Positions 52,565 through 60,232 of a stretch of DNA of 64,000 nucleotides are shown in pieces. Location: NCBI GenBank assembly GCA_945903265.1, contig CAMDNQ010000005.1:62001-126000 (forward strand), read 5' to 3'. A model generated the notes under the pieces. The model ran no database searches. It was given only the letters and a program-made list of their open reading frames with translations, and had not been told where the DNA came from. Source of the stretch: Candidatus Sulfopaludibacter sp. SbA3. Its GTDB lineage: Bacteria; Acidobacteriota; Vicinamibacteria; Vicinamibacterales; UBA2999. A program made the position numbers and the translations under genes. The number at the start of each line of letters is the position of its first letter. Position 1 is the stretch's first letter.

Positions 52565-53941
52565 TCAACTGATATCCAATGCCTGCATCCGGCGATAAAG
52601 TGCTCGTCGGCTGATACGAAGCTGTTTCGCTGCAGCGGATCGGTTGCCGCTTTCCTGTTGCAGCGCCTGCACGATGATCGGACGTGTCAATTCCGGGCTC
52701 GGTTCGGCGCATGGCACTACACTCACCGCCGCGGGCCCGGCGGCAACGGCCTCAGGGCGCGCGCCGCCAAGGGCCTTGAGCACTTCACGTTCGCTGAGCA
52801 TGCCGCCCTCGCTCCGCATACAGGCGCGCTCGATCACGTTGCGGAGCTCCCGGACGTTGCCTGGCCAGGGCGCGTTGTGCAGCAGACGTTCCGCTCCAGG
52901 AAGGAGACCGAGGACTTGTTTGCCGAAGCGCGCTGCGAATTCCCGGACAAACGCCGCCGTGAGATACACGATGTCTTCGCGCCGGTCCCGAAGGGGGACG
53001 ATCGGAATCTCGACAACGTTGAGCCGGTAATACAGATCCTGCCGAAACCGCCCGGCGGCGACCTCGTCGGCGAGCGTGCGATTTGTCGCCGCAATGACAC
53101 GGACATCGATGCGCTTGCCGTCGAGGGCGCCCACCCGCTGCACCTCCCCGTTCTCGAGCACACGCAGGAGCTGCGCCTGTACCGACAGAGAGAGTTCGCC
53201 CACCTCGTCGAGGAAGAGCGTGCCCCCGTCGGCGTGTTCGAACAGGCCGGCCTTGGCGTCTACGGCCCCCGTAAAAGCACCACGCGCATGCCCGAACAGT
53301 TCGGTCTGGGCCAGACTTTCGGTGATGGCCGCGCAATTGAACGCGACATATCTGCCTTTGTGCCGCGGCCCGCTCTTGTGCAGCGCGCGTGCGACCAGTT
53401 CCTTGCCGGTGCCCGTTTCACCGGTGATCAGCGATGTTCGGGCGTGAGGCGCCAGACGTCGAATCAGATCGAACAGCTCCTGCATGGCCGGACCTCGTCC
53501 CACCATCCCGCAGAACTCGCACTGGGTCGCCAGCGCCATATCGGCCGCCAGGAGAAGGCGTCGACTCGCAATGCCTTCACGCACGGTGCCGAGCAGCTCG
53601 CCCAGGCGTTCGAGATTCAGGGGCTTGGCGAGGTAGTCCAGCGCACCGAGTTTGACGGCCTCGATCGCCGAATCGACCGTGGCTTCCGCGGTCATGAGAA
53701 TGACCTGGCACGTGGGGTCGGCTTTGCGAATCGCGCGCAGAATATCCAGCCCCCCGAGCTCCGGCATGTTTCGGTCGAGGAGCGCCACGTCCGCCCTGAT
53801 CGCCGGCAACTCTGTCAGCAACTCGTGGCCGCCTTCCCGCGCAATCACTTGATAGCCGTGACGCTGCGCAAAGCGCTCCGCGAGCGCCCGCATGCCTGGG
53901 TCATCGTCGACGACCAGGAGTCGGGGATCGTGTTCGGGCAT
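52565..53941 (-). CDS. NtrC-family sigma-54-dependent response regulator
   Basis: Transcription activator of 458 residues (ATG at 53941). Receiver (about 8-125) with Asp56 in VALLDRNMPELGG and AKP; AAA+ domain (about 145-375) with Walker A GETGTGKE, the sigma-54 contact motif GAFTGA (221-226), Walker B LFLDE and the sensor NVRELRN; C-terminal Fis-type helix-turn-helix (about 420-455, NRSAAAKQLRISRRALYRRMQ). It starts just after the hybrid kinase that follows kaiB, its likely partner. So this operon has a route from KaiBC to transcription through sigma-54 promoters. Confidence 0.95.
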   Translation of the reverse strand: MPEHDPRLLVVDDDPGMRALAERFAQRHGYQVIAREGGHELLTELPAIRADVALLDRNMPELGGLDILRAIRKADPTCQVILMTAEATVDSAIEAVKLGALDYLAKPLNLERLGELLGTVREGIASRRLLLAADMALATQCEFCGMVGRGPAMQELFDLIRRLAPHARTSLITGETGTGKELVARALHKSGPRHKGRYVAFNCAAITESLAQTELFGHARGAFTGAVDAKAGLFEHADGGTLFLDEVGELSLSVQAQLLRVLENGEVQRVGALDGKRIDVRVIAATNRTLADEVAAGRFRQDLYYRLNVVEIPIVPLRDRREDIVYLTAAFVREFAARFGKQVLGLLPGAERLLHNAPWPGNVRELRNVIERACMRSEGGMLSEREVLKALGGARPEAVAAGPAAVSVVPCAEPSPELTRPIIVQALQQESGNRSAAAKQLRISRRALYRRMQALDIS

Positions 53942-53954
53942 CAGAGGCAATCCG

Positions 53955-56000
53955 TTACCCACCGAGCAGCTCCTGCATTTTTCGACCCAGTGCTTCTGAG
54001 CTGAACGGCTTGTGCAGGAACGCAGTATCGGGATCGATGATGCCGTGATGACTGATCGCGTCTTCGGTGTACCCGGACATGTAGATCACTTTCAGGGTTG
54101 TGTGCCGTTTCATGAGCTGACGGGTCAGCTCAGGACCAGTGGCACCCGGCATGACGACGTCCGTCAGCAGGACGTCGATACCGGGATTGTCCTCGAATGT
54201 CAGGAGTGCTTCTTCCGCACTCGCAGCAACGAACACCTCGTACCCCTGTCGCTGCAGAAACCGTCTGGTCAACTCGCGAAGCCCGGTTGAATCGTCGACC
54301 ACGAGGACCGTCCCGACCCCGGCATGCGGTAAGTACGGCGGCGCCTGGACCTCGGTGGGGATCGCCGCAGCATCCCGCCGGAAATACACCTTCAACGACG
54401 TCCCCTTGCCGACCTCGCTGTAGACGCCAACAGTTCCGCCATTCGCGACGACGATTCCATGAACGGTCGCGAGACCCAGACCCGTGCCCCTGCCGACCGC
54501 CTTTGTAGAGAAGAAGGGCTCGAAGAGCCGCGCCTGCACTTCCGCTGTCATGCCTGTGCCCGTATCAGACACGGTCAGCGCGACGTACGAACCGGCGTTC
54601 GCGGCGAAGTGGGTTGACGTATAGTCGCCGTCGAGATCGACGTTGGCGGTGTTAATGGTGAGTGTGCCGCCTTTCGGCATTGCGTCCCGGGCATTGACCG
54701 CCAGGTTCATGATGATCTGTTCCACCTGGCCACGGTCGGCGGTGACGGCGCCAAGATTGGGCCGCAGATTCACGACGACCGCCACGTCTGCTCCGATCAG
54801 ACGCTCGATCATCGGGCGCATGTCCGCGACGATGACGTTCAGATCGAGCAGCGTCGGCTGGATGATCTGCTGGCGGCTGAATGCGAGTAGCTGCCGTGTC
54901 AGTCCCGCGGCCATCGTGCCCGCGTTCTGGATCTGGATGATGTCCGCCTGACGCGGATCCGTCGGCTGCAGATCGACGAGCAGGAGCTCGCAGTACCCCA
55001 GGATCGCGGTCAGGAGATTGTTGAAGTCGTGCGCGACCCCGCCCGCCAGCCGGCCGACGGCATCCATTTTCTGTGCCTGCAGGTACTGCGCCTCCAGGGT
55101 ATGCCGTTCGGTGACATCCTGGGAGATGCCGATGCCTCGAACGGGTTCGCCGTTGCTTCCGAGAAAAATCCGCCCTGTGCCACTCAGCCGACGGACCGTG
55201 CCGTCTGGCCATGTCGCGCGATTCAATACCGAAAAATCGGATCCGGTCTTGATCGCGTTCTCCAGGGCTTTCAAGAAGGGGGCGCGATCCTCCAGATGAA
55301 TCCGATCCCTGAAGGCCGCGAACGTTCCCGGAAACGTACCTGCCTGGAAGCCGTACTGCGCTGCCATGGTGTCGGACCATCGGAGCACGCCGGTCGTGTA
55401 GTCCATGTCCCAGATGCCAACGTGCGCAGCCTCTAACGCAAATTGCATCCTTTCATCTGCGACTTGCAGCGCCGCTTTGGCCCGACCCCTTTCGGAGATA
55501 TCTGCTCCGGAACTGAACGTACCGATCACGCGGCCTCCGTCGTCGCGCAGCACTGTATTCCGCCACTCAATCAGCCGCTCCTCGCCGGACCGGGTCAGCA
55601 CGGCGTTCTCGCCCAAGGGAAGGCCGCCACTCAGCAAGAGATGAAACTTGCTCCTCAGCTCTTGCCTGATTCCCGCTGGAAGGCAGGTGTCAATCCAGTC
55701 GCGGCCCATCAACTCCGATGCTTCCCATCCGAGGACCGCGCATGCGTAGCGATTGACCAGCGTGATCCGGCAGTCGGTGTCGAGCGCCAGCAGGAGCACA
55801 TCGGGCGTATCGAGGTACCGCTGGGCGCGGTCTCGCTCCTCGCGCAACGCATCCTGCGCTTTCGCCAGCAGCACCGGCGTCTTGCTCGTCGAATCGACGA
55901 CCGCATCGATCTGGCCGGAGAGCAACGCCTCGATGGTCGCTTCGGCCTCCGCCAGGCGTCGCTGAAGCTCCCGCGTGTGGCGGTCTTCGGCGGCGGTCAT
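53955..56000 (-). CDS. hybrid sensor kinase PAS-PAS-HK-REC downstream of kaiB
   Basis: Cytosolic hybrid kinase of 681 residues. It opens with a coiled coil (LQRRLAEAEATIEALLSGQIDAVVD), then PAS1 (about 55-175), PAS2 (about 180-300), a kinase core with His324 in GGVAHDFNNLL, N-box MNLAVNARDA, DTGTGM and GTGLGLA, and a C-terminal receiver with Asp614 in LLTDVVMPG. Its ATG overlaps the kaiB stop by 4 nt, which ties its synthesis to KaiB. By analogy with SasA/CikA-type output kinases it may read the KaiC phosphorylation state, but it lacks a KaiB-like sensor domain of its own; the neighbouring kaiB may take that place. Confidence 0.93.
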   Translation of the reverse strand: MTAAEDRHTRELQRRLAEAEATIEALLSGQIDAVVDSTSKTPVLLAKAQDALREERDRAQRYLDTPDVLLLALDTDCRITLVNRYACAVLGWEASELMGRDWIDTCLPAGIRQELRSKFHLLLSGGLPLGENAVLTRSGEERLIEWRNTVLRDDGGRVIGTFSSGADISERGRAKAALQVADERMQFALEAAHVGIWDMDYTTGVLRWSDTMAAQYGFQAGTFPGTFAAFRDRIHLEDRAPFLKALENAIKTGSDFSVLNRATWPDGTVRRLSGTGRIFLGSNGEPVRGIGISQDVTERHTLEAQYLQAQKMDAVGRLAGGVAHDFNNLLTAILGYCELLLVDLQPTDPRQADIIQIQNAGTMAAGLTRQLLAFSRQQIIQPTLLDLNVIVADMRPMIERLIGADVAVVVNLRPNLGAVTADRGQVEQIIMNLAVNARDAMPKGGTLTINTANVDLDGDYTSTHFAANAGSYVALTVSDTGTGMTAEVQARLFEPFFSTKAVGRGTGLGLATVHGIVVANGGTVGVYSEVGKGTSLKVYFRRDAAAIPTEVQAPPYLPHAGVGTVLVVDDSTGLRELTRRFLQRQGYEVFVAASAEEALLTFEDNPGIDVLLTDVVMPGATGPELTRQLMKRHTTLKVIYMSGYTEDAISHHGIIDPDTAFLHKPFSSEALGRKMQELLGG

Positions 56001-56287
56001 TTCGCGGAGAGGGCCATGAGCAGCTGCGTCGTGTCGCTCAGACTGCCGATCACGCGCTGGGCCGGCAGCGGCGCCAGCTTCAGGAGCGTCGGGGTGACGA
56101 TGATGCTGTCCGCGAGCCCTCGCTCGGGGTGTTTGAACAGATCGACAATTTCGAGTTCATGGCCGGAGGCGAAGTGCTCGTCACAGATCGCCCGCACGTT
56201 CGCGACCGCGCGTACCGAGTTCGGCGCCTGGCCCGCGATATACAGGCGTAGCCGCAGTCCGGTCGTTCTCGCGCGGGCCTTGGCCAA
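55997..56287 (-). CDS. kaiB: KaiB family protein
   Basis: Thioredoxin-like fold-switching clock protein of 96 residues. LYIAGQAPNSVRA (15-27) matches the KaiB hallmark LYVAGNTPNSVRA; VTPTLLKLAPLPAQRVIGSLSD (64-85) covers the conserved cis-proline strand and GxLSD. The C-terminal helix is cut short compared with cyanobacterial KaiB (102 residues). The start is probably TTG at 56287, 2 nt after the kaiC stop, because no ATG or GTG is available in frame nearby. Its stop overlaps the hybrid kinase start (ATGA). KaiB binds phosphorylated KaiC in known systems. Confidence 0.9.
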   Translation of the reverse strand: MAKARARTTGLRLRLYIAGQAPNSVRAVANVRAICDEHFASGHELEIVDLFKHPERGLADSIIVTPTLLKLAPLPAQRVIGSLSDTTQLLMALSAK

Positions 56288-56289
56288 CG

Positions 56290-58044
56290 TTACGACGCTC
56301 CCCGTCCACTGGTGATGGGCGTTCCTGGCCTTTCGACCCGGCGCGACCCCGCAAGAATCTCTGCATCTGCATGACGCATCTTCCGCAGCACCGCCCGGTC
56401 GGTCTTCAGTAGTCTGGATGCAGTTCCGGTGGCGTCCGCGAGGAGCGCGATCTCTGCGCTCCTCGCCTCCATTTCGGTGTGCACGACCTGCAGCCGCGCC
56501 GCGGCCTCGGCCTGCGCGAGCTGCAACTGGAGCCGTTTGAGCTCGAGGGCAACCTTGGTGCGCTTGGCCGCCGCAGTTTCCTCCTGCTCCCACTCCCATC
56601 GCGCAACCCCCATGAGCACTTTTCCCTGGGCGATAAACACGTCGGTCAGGCTTACCCCGTCGTTGGAGAGCGTGAGCTCCCGCACCTGATTGGAATGGCC
56701 TGTTCCCCGCGATTTGACAATGGTCAGCGCGCGATTCCGCTCGCCGTCCTGGACGATATAGGAGAGGTGGATCCACGTATCGGCGATGGTCGAGATGCCG
56801 GTGGCGGTCGCCTCGTCCGTGCTGAGACCTTCCATCAGCGACGTGTTGACGACCGTAATGCCCTCACCCTTGAGGAAGTCGAGGAACTGCTGCGCCGCAT
56901 CCGCCGAAGCGAGGTGCGACAGCTTCGTCGACAGCGCCGACAGCGGATCGATGATGAGGCATTCGGGCCTGTGCTCACGGACCTTGTCACGCAACGCCCC
57001 GAACTGGTCCTCGACGTTCGGTCCGCGCGTGCGCGTGGAATACATCCGGAGCAGACCGGACTTCAGGTGTGGAGCGAGCTGGATATTCACGGATCGCAGG
57101 TTACGGACGATCTGCGCGGCGCCTTCGTCAAAACTGACGTACAGCGTGCGGTCTCCGCGCTTGCAGGCAGCCGCGGCGAAGAGGCCGGACAGCGTCGACT
57201 TGGCGGTGCCTGGGGCGCCGGAGATCAGGACGTTGCTGCCCCGGTGATAGCCGCCGTTCAGCATGTGGTCGAGCCTGGGAAGGCCCGATGACACCCGTTG
57301 GTCGCTGACCTCATACGTGAGCTCTCTGGGGCCGCGGTTGGTCAGCTGCATGCCTTCGGCGGTGACTGAGACCGGAAACTCGTCACCCGCAAAATCGGAG
57401 CCGCGGTATTTCATGACCCGGAGGTTGCGGAACGCCGACCCCTCGACGACCTGATGCCGAAGGACGACGACACAATCGACCATGAACTGCAGAAAGCTGT
57501 AGCGCTGGTCGGCTTCGTTGGAACCGACCTTCTGGGTAATGGTGGCCGTCAGTCCCGTCTGCGCCAGCCAGTCGCGAAGGCGATAAATCTCCCGGCGCTC
57601 GGCGACTGGATCATCCAGAAGGCCGAGTAATACGTCGATCCCGTCGAAGACGATGCGCTTCGCATGCAGTTCCGTGGCCTTCGCCTGAAGCAGACTGAGC
57701 AGCCCGGCCAAGTCGAATTCCCCGGCTTTGACGACGTCCGGCGAAAGGCGCGCATCGAGGAAAAAGAGCTTCTTCTTGACGAGCGCCGGAAGATCCCAGC
57801 CGAACGTGGCGGCATTCGCGATGATTTGCTGCGTACTCTCCTCGAAGGCCACGAATACACTCGCTTCTTTCGCGATATGTGCCGCATTGACCAGCGACTG
57901 CAGGGCAAAGACCGTCTTCCCGCACCCCGCCCCCCCCATCACGAGCGTTGTTCGTCCGCGGGGCAGCCCCCCGTTGGTGATCTCATCAAATCCCTGGATC
58001 CCGGTGGCAAATTTGGTGACGTTGGCGGGGGTACGAGTCTTCAT
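56290..58044 (-). CDS. kaiC: KaiC-family double-domain ATPase with coiled-coil tail
   Basis: Two RecA-like domains, 584 residues, ATG at 58044 after AAGGA. CI (about 10-235): Walker A GGAGCGKT (37-44), catalytic pair Glu68-Glu69, Walker B IVFD. CII (about 250-480): Walker A GAPGTAKST (276-284, Lys282), acidic pair Asp306-Glu307, and the autophosphorylation segment TATGISTIADT, where Thr413, Ser418 and Thr419 align with Thr426, Ser431 and Thr432 of the cyanobacterial clock protein. The C-terminal 100 residues are a Gln/Ala/Leu coiled coil instead of the A-loop and KaiA-binding tail. KaiB follows directly; no KaiA gene is near. Confidence 0.95.
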   Translation of the reverse strand: MKTRTPANVTKFATGIQGFDEITNGGLPRGRTTLVMGGAGCGKTVFALQSLVNAAHIAKEASVFVAFEESTQQIIANAATFGWDLPALVKKKLFFLDARLSPDVVKAGEFDLAGLLSLLQAKATELHAKRIVFDGIDVLLGLLDDPVAERREIYRLRDWLAQTGLTATITQKVGSNEADQRYSFLQFMVDCVVVLRHQVVEGSAFRNLRVMKYRGSDFAGDEFPVSVTAEGMQLTNRGPRELTYEVSDQRVSSGLPRLDHMLNGGYHRGSNVLISGAPGTAKSTLSGLFAAAACKRGDRTLYVSFDEGAAQIVRNLRSVNIQLAPHLKSGLLRMYSTRTRGPNVEDQFGALRDKVREHRPECLIIDPLSALSTKLSHLASADAAQQFLDFLKGEGITVVNTSLMEGLSTDEATATGISTIADTWIHLSYIVQDGERNRALTIVKSRGTGHSNQVRELTLSNDGVSLTDVFIAQGKVLMGVARWEWEQEETAAAKRTKVALELKRLQLQLAQAEAAARLQVVHTEMEARSAEIALLADATGTASRLLKTDRAVLRKMRHADAEILAGSRRVERPGTPITSGRGAS

Positions 58045-58082
58045 TTCAGATCCTTCAGGAAAGTTCGGATAACAGGGCCCAT

Positions 58083-58514
58083 TTACGGCACCAACGCGCG
58101 TTCCAGGGCTTGACGCAACAGAAACTGGGAGAAGGGCTTCGTGACGTAGGCGACCGCGCCGATCTTGCGGCTCGTCTTCACGGTGTGGGAATCCTCGTGC
58201 GCGGTGCACATGACGATCGCGGTCGCGGGCCACCGGGCGTGCACGTGCTCCGCGAGCCACAGACCGTCGTGTTCCGGCATGCCGACATCACACACAAGGA
58301 TGTCAGCGGGCTCGGCCGCCATCACGTCGAGAGCCTCAACGGCGTCTCCCACGTGTCTGACGCCGTAGCCCCAATCCTTCAGCATCCGGGCGAGCAGGAT
58401 TCGCATCCCGATCTCGTCATCCGCAATAAGAACTCGCGGACGACGGACGCTGGCTGTGACTGTCGGCGTCTCGATGGCGTGTCTTACGGAATCGGCCGCG
58501 AACGCATACATCAT
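58083..58514 (-). CDS. single-domain response regulator, first gene of kaiBC operon
   Basis: CheY-like receiver of 143 residues with an N-terminal extension of about 25. ADDE pocket (31-34), phosphoacceptor Asp76 in LVCDVGMPEHDG, Thr in VMCTAH, Lys in TKPFS. Two adjacent ATGs (58514 and 58511) can start it. It is 38 nt upstream of kaiC in the same direction and probably shares its transcript. It may accept phosphate from one of the hybrid kinases downstream, giving an input arm to the KaiBC unit. Confidence 0.9.
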   Translation of the reverse strand: MMYAFAADSVRHAIETPTVTASVRRPRVLIADDEIGMRILLARMLKDWGYGVRHVGDAVEALDVMAAEPADILVCDVGMPEHDGLWLAEHVHARWPATAIVMCTAHEDSHTVKTSRKIGAVAYVTKPFSQFLLRQALERALVP

Positions 58515-58817
58515 TACGTCCCCATCTCAGACGACATTTTCGGCACGGTCGCTGCCGACCGCTGTTCAGAAGAGAACACGTTGGCGCTCATGTCTCCTCG
58601 TGGCAGCTGGATTCCTTGAAAAAAATTTACAGGGAAGCTGGGCAGTTGGCGTGCGCGCCCGGTTGCCGCGCCCATCGCACGGGCTGCAGCGCACAGGTAC
58701 TGTCAGATAACTGCTTTAAATACAAAGGCTTGCATCCTCGCGAACTGGTGGCACCCGCCTCGCTCTTAGCGGAGGTGTCCGGCGCAATCAAGCACCGGAA
58801 CCTTTAGAGGCCGCCCC
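58515..58817. promoter_or_regulatory. 303-bp divergent intergenic region
   Basis: Region between the kaiBC-operon start and the first tandem-repeat gene. It should hold promoters in both directions; I could not assign -35/-10 or -24/-12 boxes with confidence. An A-rich run followed by TTTAC (58617-58632) lies about 105 bp upstream of the response regulator start. The right half (from about 58630) has a related copy at 59440-59640, so it belongs to the duplicated unit. Confidence 0.4.
58747..58817 (+). ncRNA. conserved structured leader, copy 1
   Basis: Leader of the first tandem gene. Hairpin A: CCTCGC (58758-58763), loop TCTTA, GCGGAGG (58769-58775, one bulge). Hairpin B: TCCGG (58778-58782), an A-rich loop GCAATCAAG, CCGGA (58795-58799). 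Both recur in copy 2, with hairpin A still able to form despite base changes. It resembles no riboswitch class I can name; a regulatory leader is inferred. Confidence 0.4.
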
Positions 58818-59261
58818 ATGAACCGCATCGCCACCACCGTCGCCGCCGCCGCCATCCTGAGCCTGCTGATGTCCGCGTCCGCGTTCGCCGGCGAAGACAC
58901 GGTGGTCGTGACGGCCTCGGCCGCGGCCGCGCAGATGCGACTGGGCAAGGCCCTTTCCCGCCCGAAGCTGCTACCGGCGCTCTATGCCAGCTATGCCGCG
59001 CTGCAGGCGTATGACGTGGTTTCCACGAAGCAGGGACTCGCGCGGGGCGCGCAGGAAGCGAATCCCCTGATGCAGGGTGTCGTCGGCAACAACGGCGCGT
59101 TCCTCGCCATGAAGGCCGCCGCCGTCGTCGGAACAATTGTCGCGGCCGAACGCCTCTGGAAGACCAACAAGGCCGCCGCGATCATGGTGATGGTCGCCTC
59201 GAACGGCGTCGCGGCAGTCGTGGCGGCCCGCAACGCACGCACGCTCCGTCAGCTCCCGTAA
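58818..59261 (+). CDS. small exported protein, tandem copy 1 (DUF5658-like)
   Basis: Protein of 147 residues. Signal peptide MNRIATTVAAAAILSLLMSA ending at AFAGE, then a basic segment, a helix with YDVVSTKQGLARGAQEANPLMQG (about 65-88), and two hydrophobic segments (about 93-110 and 119-136). The D-x-x-S/T and E-x-NP pattern resembles the DUF5658 family of small membrane proteins; that match is by eye. It differs from copy 2 at only six residues. Function is unknown. The strong conservation with copy 2 shows either recent duplication or gene conversion. Confidence 0.8.
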   Translation: MNRIATTVAAAAILSLLMSASAFAGEDTVVVTASAAAAQMRLGKALSRPKLLPALYASYAALQAYDVVSTKQGLARGAQEANPLMQGVVGNNGAFLAMKAAAVVGTIVAAERLWKTNKAAAIMVMVASNGVAAVVAARNARTLRQLP

Positions 59262-59639
59262 CGCCGCGCCGCTCCCGATCGTCGCGCCCCGCCTCCGCTC
59301 GCTCCGCACGGTCTCACGCACAACCGGGGGAACACCGCCCTCGGCTCCAGCCCGCCGAAACCCTCCTCGCCTTTCTCATCTCCCAACCGCAACCACACCG
59401 TCGAGTCCCGTCTGACGCCGCAGCCCTGGGCAGTGGTCAACGGGGGATTTGAGAGCTGGGCCATACAGGGTGTGCGCGCTCGCTCGCGGCGCTCACCGCA
59501 CGGGCCGCCGTGCACAGGACTTGTCAAGTAACTCTTTCAGAATCAACATCTTGCGTCTTATGTAACGGGTGGCACCCGCCTCGCTCTTAGAGGATGCATC
59601 CGGCGCAATCAAGCACCGGAACCTTTTAGAGGCCGCCCC
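59262..59639 (+). other. 378-bp spacer between tandem copies
   Basis: Holds the 3' flank of copy 1 and the upstream region and leader of copy 2. I see no convincing gene. The leader hairpins are at about 59580-59620. The upstream part is diverged from that of copy 1 but keeps short matching blocks (for example a GCACAGG near 59512 and 58689). A promoter for copy 2 is likely here. Confidence 0.5.
59568..59639 (+). ncRNA. conserved structured leader, copy 2
   Basis: Second copy of the leader. Hairpin A is CCTC, loop GCTCTTA, GAGG (59579-59593); hairpin B is unchanged (TCCGG to CCGGA, 59599-59620). The stem of hairpin A is kept although its sequence has changed, which supports a structured RNA. 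Confidence 0.4.
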
Positions 59640-60083
59640 ATGAACCGCATCGCCACCACCGTCGCCGCCGCCGCCATCCTGAGCCTGCTGATGTCCGCTC
59701 CCGCGTTCGCCGGCGAAGACACGGTGGTGGTGACAGCCGCGGCTACCGCGGCGCAGATGCGACTGGGCAAGGCCCTCGCCCGCCCGAAGCTGCTGCCGGC
59801 GCTCTATGCCAGCTATGCCGCGCTGCAGGCGTATGACGTGGTTTCCACGAAGCAGGGACTCGCGCGGGGCGCGCAGGAAGCGAATCCCCTGATGCAGGGT
59901 GTCGTCGGCAACAACGGTGCGTTCCTGGCCATGAAGGCCGTCGCCGTCGTCGGCACCATCGTCGCCGCCGAACGCCTCTGGAAGACGAACAAGGCCGCGG
60001 CGATTATGGTGATGGTCGCTTCGAACGGCGTCGCGGCGGTCGTGGCGGCCCGCAACGCCCGCACGCTCCGTCAGCTTCGGTAA
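59640..60083 (+). CDS. small exported protein, tandem copy 2 (DUF5658-like)
   Basis: Second copy, 147 residues, differing from copy 1 at six positions (Ser21 to Pro in the signal peptide, two changes near residues 34-36, Ser to Ala before RPK, Ala to Val in the first hydrophobic segment, and a C-terminal Arg for Pro). All domain features are the same. Both copies have full open frames and leaders, so both are probably expressed, perhaps under different conditions because their upstream regions differ more than the genes. Confidence 0.8.
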   Translation: MNRIATTVAAAAILSLLMSAPAFAGEDTVVVTAAATAAQMRLGKALARPKLLPALYASYAALQAYDVVSTKQGLARGAQEANPLMQGVVGNNGAFLAMKAVAVVGTIVAAERLWKTNKAAAIMVMVASNGVAAVVAARNARTLRQLR

Positions 60084-60232
60084 CTCACGCCGCTCTCGTT
60101 TCGTCGCCCCGTCTCCGCTCGCTCCGCAAGGTCTCACGCACAACCGGGGGGAGCACCGCCCTCGGCTCCAGCCCGCCGACCTTCCACGGCGACCCTCACA
60201 CTCTCCCGCTACAACGCTTATTACGTGGACAC

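Larger units (their letters stand above)
58630..60190 (+). repeat. tandem duplication, period 822 bp
   Basis: Two direct copies of a unit with leader, gene and downstream flank lie head to tail; the two start codons are 822 bp apart (58818 and 59640). Coding parts are nearly identical, with one stretch of more than 100 bp in the middle that is unchanged. The leaders and the 3' flank (CAACCGGGGG, GCCCTCGGCTCCAGCCCGCC) match as well, while the outer flanks diverge. There are no terminal inverted repeats or transposase, so this is a segmental duplication and not an insertion sequence. Confidence 0.85.

Noticed and set aside
58640-58670. Sigma-54 promoter (TGGC...TTGC) before the first tandem gene
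   Set aside because: The GG and GC elements are about 17 bp apart instead of 12, so the spacing does not fit.
58690-58817. GEMM (cyclic di-GMP) or cobalamin riboswitch upstream of the first tandem gene
   Set aside because: The GNRA tetraloop helix and the ACGCAAAGCC-type core of GEMM, and the GCCACTG-type box of cobalamin switches, are not found.
58630-60190. Insertion sequence or integron cassette
   Set aside because: No transposase or integrase frame, no terminal inverted repeats, and no target-site duplication; simple tandem duplication explains the pattern.
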